Origin: Isochrysis galbana
Lineage: Eukaryota > Haptophyta > Isochrysidales > Isochrysidaceae
Assembly (NCBI GenBank): GCA_018136815.1
Contig: CM030940.1
Coordinates: forward strand, 3,660,833-3,724,832
Length of the DNA stretch: 64,000 nucleotides
Direction: 5' to 3'
The notes below the pieces were generated by a model. That model saw only the letters and a program-made list of their open reading frames with translations. It searched no databases and was not told the DNA's origin. A program made the position numbers and the translations under genes. Below, piece by piece: positions 58,603 to 64,000 of the stretch (position 1 is its first letter; each line of letters opens with the position of its first letter).

Positions 58603-59275
58603 TCAGAGAGAGAAGTCACATAGGATGGAGGGGAGGAAAGACAGCGGACGGAGCGTCGAGCGACAGCAGCGAGCGACAGAGCCATGATGAGCGAGAAGGA
58701 GATTGACATTCGCCGCACCGAGCTCCGGAAGTACTTCCAGGAGGCGGGCGCCACCTGTGCGCCCGCATCGGATACGGTCGAGTGCGCTCTCGCGGTTCTC
58801 GGTCTCCTGCATTGCCCTCGCTGTCGCCTCCCATGCCTCTTCCTTCTCCTTGATGGCCTCGGCTCTAGCCTGCCGCAGCAACTCCGTGTAGGCCCGGTGC
58901 TGCTCCAGGTGCTCCAGGATGCGCGTGGACGGCCGCGTCGGTGAGCTGGTCCTGGTTCTCGATGCCGAGTTCGAGTGAGGGCAAATCCTGCGAGGGGCGG
59001 GTCGGGATGGTCAGGGCGGGGTCTGCGGCAGCCAGGGTAGCCGCGTGCGCGCGCTGTGAGGAGCTGGGTGGGCTGCGCGGGCCATGATGCCAGAGGGTCG
59101 GGGGGTGGTCGGACTGTCGGCAGCCCGACACGGCGCTGCATCGGGCGGGAATCAAATGCCGAATGTAGCTTAGATATAAAGGAACCGATCCCCCCGCGGG
59201 CGCGACCGCCAATTCTTTACGGGTAGAGCGTGAGCGCGCGTGACGGAGGGGGGGGAGGGGGGAGAATCGCACCAT
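58603..59275. other. Ambiguous coding region, both strands open
   Basis: The minus strand reads RILEHLEQHRAYTELLRQAR, then EAIKEKEEAWEATARAMQET, a convincing coiled coil. It is preceded in another frame by SLELGIENQDQLTDAAVHA. The + strand from 58684 reads MMSEKEIDIRRTELRKYFQE, then AGATCAPASDTVECALAV. I cannot decide which strand is coding. No family is recognised. Confidence 0.25.
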
Positions 59276-59389
59276 TTCCTGGCTAAGATTTTCGTGGCGG
59301 CAGGTGGCTCCCCCGGGAGGTTTTTTATTGGGCCTCGCGCCACGGTGAAAAAATGCAGCCCAACCCTTACTAATAGTTAAAAAGCCCCT

Positions 59390-59403
59390 GTTTGACCGCC
59401 CTA
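59390..59403 (-). repeat. GTTTGACCGCCC-TA terminal motif
   Basis: Another end of the TA-flanked MITE family seen at 8180, 10411, 10658, 11045 and 14638. Confidence 0.55.
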
Positions 59404-59468
59404 CGGATGCCCTTAGCCCTTAGAGCTCCCGGTTACCCATTTGCCCCTTCCGACCACGCCGCTCGCGA

Positions 59469-59855
<387 letters not shown>

Positions 59856-59921
59856 CCCTACATATACAGCCGCAAGCCGCAAGCGCGGAGCCCTTTCTTT
59901 CTCCCCCTCTATGGTGGGGGC

Positions 59922-60386
59922 TAGGCCTAGGTAGAAATATGTGACATATTGAACTACATATTTGGGTCAAATTTCCGGATTACATATCGATCACATATTT
60001 GTGCATGGTTCACATATTTACTGCATATTTGGGCGCGTACATGGCGTACGGAGGGGGTTTACATACTAACTATGGACGTTACGCCGGGGGGGGGGAGTCG
60101 CAAGTGGGAGTTCGCGAGAGCGCGCGGGGCGAGAGGGGGAGCGAGAGAGAGGGAGAGGGAGAGGGAGAGCGAGAGAGCGAGAGCGAGAGCGAGAGAGAGC
60201 GAGCGGCGAGGGAGAGCGAGCGGCGAGGGAGAGGGAGAGGGAGAGCGAGAGCGGGACCGCACATTGTTTCATTGTTTCACTACATATTTTCTACATATTT
60301 GTTATTTGGGCGGATTTCCTACATATTTCGACATATTTTCACTACATATTTGGGCAAGAAAAACTACATATTTCTACCTAGGCCTA
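59922..60386. mobile_element. Intact hAT-type MITE, 465 bp
   Basis: Terminal inverted repeats TAGGCCTAGGTAGAAATATG (59922-59941) and its exact complement (60367-60386) match 20/20. They are flanked by perfect 8-base target duplications GTGGGGGC (59914-59921 and 60387-60394). About eleven ACATATT motifs lie in the subterminal regions. The centre is a GAGAGC-rich purine tract without coding capacity. Confidence 0.92.
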
Positions 60387-60394
60387 GTGGGGGC

Positions 60395-60660
60395 AGGGAA
60401 AGAGATGAAGGGAGAGAAGATAAGGGCGGTGTTCATAGAGAAGGGAAGACCCGGAGCTAGTAGGTGTGTAGCCCAGAATCTTCAGAATTTTTTTTAGCTT
60501 GTGCACAAGGGGATGAGCCGCAAGGCGGGTAAAGGGGAGAGAAGCTTAAGTTTAGGGGATGATAGGGCGTGGCTACACGGTGGTGGAGTCCTAGAGCCGC
60601 GTGCCAGGCGAGAATATTAAAAGGCTGCTGCTGCTTGCAGGGAGCCTGAACTTTTTTTTG
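60395..60660 (-). repeat. Repeat C and LINE-tail-like sequence
   Basis: 60395-60500 is the inverse of the 2845 and 22290 copies of repeat C (AGTAGGTGTGTAGCCC, GAATCTTC). 60505-60620 resembles the LINE 3' UTR at 45757-45875 (GCCGCAAGGC, GAGAATATTAA) in + orientation. 60661-60989 holds no gene beyond the CDK 3' flank. Confidence 0.6.
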
Positions 60661-60989
60661 GACTCGGGACAAACGCTCAATAATCAAGCCCCTTGAAGAA
60701 GAGTTACGAGAACACAGACACTGGGACGACACGACAAAGCGAGGCCAAACACCTGCGCGTAAGCATTCGACATGTTGTTCAGTTACATGAGCACTAGATT
60801 CAGACAAGTCGTCAAGGGGACAGAGGCATCCTCTCTGATTGCCAGGGTCCCAGAATGTCCTTGTAAAGTCAGTTGTCGCTTTCATCAACCCGCTGTCAGC
60901 GAGCGGGTCAGCATGCAAGCGTGTCCGATCCAGCCGTGCCTCCAAGACACCGGCAATGGACAAACCATTTCGGCTGCACATATGCACCC

Positions 60990-62439
60990 TCAAAGCGGGA
61001 GAGGAATGGTGCCAACTGTCTCTCGGTTGAGATCGTTGAAGTAGGGATGGTTGAGTGCATCCTTGGCGACAATCCGCTGGTTCGGTGTGTACGCGAGCAT
61101 CTGAGCCACAAGGTCTACACCTGCGTCGTTTAGGCGATCCGGATGAGGCATGGCCTCCCGCATGGACTTCGGGTTCCACTTGGGGAAATTGCTCTTGAAA
61201 TCAGGAAGTTGCGATACACCCTGCCACATGGTTTCAGTCGGCGTGCCGAGAAGCCTGCGGTACATAGGATCGGGAACTGGAGTGAGCAAGGTTTTTTTGA
61301 GGTGCGACATGCCTTGTAGGCGCGGTAGCTCACCGGAAGATTTTGAAGAGCTCATCGATTTCGGAGTCACCAGGGAAAAGCGGGTGGCCGGTGACCATCT
61401 CAGGAATGATGGTGCCGACAGACCATATGTCAACTGGGCAGGAGTACTGCTTTGCGCCGAGCAAGATCTCGGGTGCTCTATACCAGAGGGTCACCACCTG
61501 TGGCGGTTGAAACACAACCCATTTAGTCTCTCAAAAGCAGTTGCGTATGGCAAGCACTGCTCGTCTCACCTCATGCGTGTAAGTACGCAGCGGCACAGTG
61601 AAAGCACGGGCCAGGCCGAAATCCGCCAGCTTCAGCGTCCCACGCTTCGGGTCGACGAGCACGTTTTGCGGCTTCAAGTCCCTGAGATCACAAAGTTCAC
61701 AAACATTAGTTCGCAAACATTACAATGAGCCACATGCTTAGTTGCTTCATGGCCGAACGCAGTTCGCTCTGAGGGAAGGTCCATGCTCACCGATGAAAGA
61801 TACGGTGGGAGTGGCACCAGCTAAGACCATTCAGCATCTGGTACGTAAAAGACTGCGCGAGAGGAAGGTGCGCGCACATGTGAGAATGACCAAAGCTTGT
61901 GAAAGGCCTGCAAGGGTTGCCACATCTTGCCTGTGGCTCATGCACAGGTGTGCAAGCCAGCACCCTCAAGCCTTCCTCTACGCACACCTTGATGCAGGCG
62001 GCGCTAAGCCGATACTGGAGGGATTTCATGTACTTCTTCAAGTCGAAGTCACAGAACTCAAAGCACAGGTACAGCTTGTTATCATTTGGCATATAGAAGA
62101 CGTCCTTCAGCCTGCGCAGCAGTCGTTCCGCAGGTCAGCTCAGCCAGAGGGGCAGAAGCGTCGCGCGCCGATTCCCCCTGAGAGCCATACGAGGTTCGGA
62201 CGGCTCTGGGCAGGCGCGACGCACTGGACGACGTTCGGGTGCTGCAGCTCCTTGAGGAGCGACACCTCACGCAGAGTTGTGCCCGGCACGCCTTCGTCCT
62301 CACACTCCAGCTTGATCTTCTTGAGCGCGGCGGTCTCGCCGGTATGCTCATGCGTCGCAACGTAGACTTCCCCAAAGGTGCCCTCGCCCAGCTTCTGGCC
62401 ACGCTTCCACAGACGGAACGCCGCTGAGGCCTCGGTCAT
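60990..62439 (-). CDS. CDK: Cyclin-dependent kinase with PGTTLRE helix
   Basis: Predicted 313-residue Ser/Thr kinase from six minus-strand exons: 62439-62225, 62111-61988, 61852-61791, 61681-61570, 61497-61334 and 61254-60990. All junctions are GT-AG and frame-consistent. The glycine loop GEGTFGEVY, lysine K40 (AALKKIKLE), cyclin-binding helix PGTTLRE (52-58), catalytic [16 protein letters not shown], activation-loop [15 protein letters not shown] and the C-lobe LLGTPTE and DLVAQMLAY are present, and the length is standard. Two deviations stand out. The cyclin-binding helix is neither PSTAIRE nor the plant PPTALRE/PPTTLRE. The inhibitory tyrosine next to T21 is phenylalanine (F22). The role is probably cell-cycle control with a cyclin partner; whether A-, B- or other type is open. 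Confidence 0.93.
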
Positions 62440-62817
62440 CGCGGGCGCAGGGGGCGGGTTGGCAGTGCAGGCGGGGGGCGGGGGGGAGAGGGGGGGGCGA
62501 GGGGGGCGAAGGGGGGGAGGAGGAGGGGTTCAAACTGTCGTTGGCGCGCGCGGGAGCACAGGGGGGGGGGGGGGGCGGGGGGGGCGGGGGGGGGGGGGGG
62601 GGGGGGCGGATGGGAGGCGCTGTTTTTGTTTTGTCCATGTTGCGACTCCCCGCCCACCCGAAAGCGCGCGCGAGTTACCAGAGGTCTTTTGCGGGGCTTT
62701 AGGAAGGTTGAAAGAACGGGCTTGAAATAGTTCTGTGGAGGGCTCTTGCAACTGCTCCACAAAATGTAAAATCGCTTCTTGGTTCCAACAAGCTGTTGAG
62801 AGAGAGCGCGCGCACTG
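62440..62817. promoter_or_regulatory. Divergent region upstream of the CDK gene
   Basis: G-runs on the + strand (62477-62520, 62562-62607), so the CDK coding strand is C-rich. It lies between CDK (-) and the small conserved ORF relic (+). No specific element can be named. Confidence 0.5.
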
Positions 62818-63079
62818 TTGGGCCCCTCCCGCGAGATGCCCACGCGCCCCTCCACAGTGCAAGAGGTGGAGGATGCTCGCCTCGCCCTAGCCCTGCAGGT
62901 GTGCATTGCGAGATGGCGAGGTGGAGACGGCGCAAGCAGAGGGGATTGGTGGACGGCTCGGGACTGCGGGCCACGGCGCGACCGCGTGCGATCGAGGCAG
63001 CGCTCCTCGTCTTTGCCGCAGAGCCGTTGGTGTGCGTCACGCGCTCGCGTATTGGGCCAGAGCGGTTGTCGCTCGCATA
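62818..63079 (+). pseudogene. Conserved hypothetical protein, copy 2 (frameshifted)
   Basis: MPTRPSTVQEVEDARLALAL matches copy 1 (VPTRPFNAQELRESQLALLA). After a frame change near 62905 the blocks EAALLVFAAEPLVCVTRSRI and GPERLSLA match copy 1 again, followed at once by TAG. It is a relic, or two exons with an unplaced intron. As in copy 1, it is divergent from a minus-strand host gene. Confidence 0.6.
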
Positions 63080-63362
63080 GATGGGGTAACAGCTTATCAG
63101 CTCTCAAGGTTATGGAGCTATCACTATTATCAGCACTAATATCAGCTCTCATATGAGAGTTGTGAGTTGTCCCAACCAACAACAACAACAACACTCCCCT
63201 GTCCCTGTGCGTGCGCACGCGTGTGTTGATTTACGCTTTCCGTAAAGTCGCGTTCCGTCAAAAGAGGGCCAGGTGATTGTTTTTTTTTCACCCAGAGGTG
63301 CATGTTTTCTTTTTCAACCAGTCTCCAGGGTATTGTTATTACAAAGATGAGTACAAAGCTAA

Positions 63363-64000
63363 TCACGACATACAAGGACGCGGCGCGTGAGCATAGCAAC
63401 TCCCCCCCCCCTCCCCAAAACACACGGTAGCCCAAAGCACAAAGCTATGTATGAAGGATGAAGGCTGAGTTTTCATCCTTTTCGTCTTTTTCTCACACCC
63501 CTCCTCCTCGATCCTATTGTCGATGTCGTTCTTCTGGCAGGCGACGATGTCGCTTGGCTGATCTTGGGTGGCGAGGTCCGTGACGCGTGCGAGGACGGCC
63601 TTCTTGTTCTCCATGTAGAGTTTGCCAGCTGCTCGGTGCACTTGCACCATGGGATTCGTTTCAGCGTACGCGACCGCCGTGATGTATTCCATGCAGAGGT
63701 ACGCGACGGCGGCCTCGTCTCCAATGTACTTGGTCTTGGGGATCCTGTCGTACTCGTCGGAGTAGTCGCCGACGAGCATGAGCTTTGCTTTGCACCAACG
63801 GCCCATGTATGGCTCGATGAGTGCCCACATCGACGGGAAGCGTTCCTTGGCCAGATCCACGCGGAAGTCTCCACATCCACGGCCCATGCCCATGCCGGAG
63901 GCTGTGACGAGCAGCATCGCCAGGATGGCGACGCTCATGCTCTCCTCCATGTGTTCGCAGAACTTGAGGGCTGGGCCGCGGATCTCCTCGTAGGTGCGGT
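63363..64000 (-). CDS. Unknown multicopy protein, 3' part
   Basis: Minus-strand frame open from the window edge to 63363. It reads RTYEEIRGPALKFCEHMEES, then MSVAILAMLLVTASGMGMG, ERFPSMWALIEPYMGRWCKA, YSDEYDRIPKTKYIGDEAAV and LYMENKKAVLARVTDLATQD, ending basic (CEKKTKRMKTQ) and then low-information. A truncated copy with the same coding end and 3' flank lies at 7697-8070. The repeated copy suggests a mobile-element gene or a dispersed gene family. No domain is recognised. The 5' end is outside the window. Confidence 0.6.
   Translation of the reverse strand, partial: RTYEEIRGPALKFCEHMEESMSVAILAMLLVTASGMGMGRGCGDFRVDLAKERFPSMWALIEPYMGRWCKAKLMLVGDYSDEYDRIPKTKYIGDEAAVAYLCMEYITAVAYAETNPMVQVHRAAGKLYMENKKAVLARVTDLATQDQPSDIVACQKNDIDNRIEEEGCEKKTKRMKTQPSSFIHSFVLWATVCFGEGGGSCYAHAPRPCMS

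Noticed and set aside
58482-59141. A 219-residue minus-strand open frame
   Set aside because: The frame with a plausible coiled coil is a different one, and the + strand is equally open. I left the region undecided.
60457-61179. A 240-residue minus-strand open frame overlapping the CDK last exon
   Set aside because: It is another frame of the CDK exon and its 3' flank. The kinase frame has clear C-lobe motifs.

Overview
This window is nuclear DNA of a GC-rich, intron-containing unicellular eukaryote, most likely an alga. The core genes are eukaryotic: GRP94, TAF9, the proteasome alpha-2 subunit, IMP4, prefoldin 2, an ADP/ATP carrier and a CDK. A bestrophin-type anion channel with a hydrophobic presequence fits a plastid-bearing lineage. 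Of 19 introns I could place, 17 begin with GTG, mostly GTGAG or GTGCG. GC richness, GTG donors and abundant simple repeats together suggest a haptophyte or similar secondary alga, but this is inference and the species cannot be read from the window. Two 100-base runs of N (21165-21264 and 56513-56612) mark a scaffolded assembly.

Layout. 0-20.9 kb: GRP94 (3' end, +), an ArfGAP-PH-histidine-phosphatase fusion (+), a TAF9 protein with a WHIM/WSD-like N-terminus (+), pyruvate kinase (-), a YheT/ABHD-type hydrolase (-) and an Upf1/Sen1-type helicase (+). 21-25 kb: transposon debris (hAT, copia-like). 25.3-29 kb: ADP/ATP carrier (-) divergent from IMP4 (+). 29.4-32.1 kb: an inverted pair of LINE-tail repeats. 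32.8-37.5 kb: bestrophin (-) divergent from a conserved small ORF (+), then PSMA2 (+). 38-46 kb: hAT remnants, an intact hAT-type MITE, prefoldin 2 and a LINE 3' end. 46.2-47.2 kb: an EF-hand-like gene. 48.9-56.5 kb: a large Ty3/gypsy retrotransposon. 59.4-64 kb: a long GT microsatellite, a second hAT-type MITE, a CDK gene (-), a second copy of the small ORF, and the edge of an unknown multicopy gene (-).

The most unusual content is the retrotransposon. Its gag and pol lie in one frame separated by a single UAG. Between gag and the retropepsin it carries a domain that resembles phage-type DNA cytosine-methyltransferase-like proteins, with a PPC motif, an ENP motif and a SRTY...QW tail. The ArfGAP-PH-phosphatase and WHIM-TAF9 fusions are unusual host architectures. 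The host genes otherwise look like unlinked housekeeping genes and not an operon or pathway cluster. Mobile-element debris of at least five types (gypsy, copia-like, LINE, hAT and a possible TA-target MITE family) fills most of the space between them.
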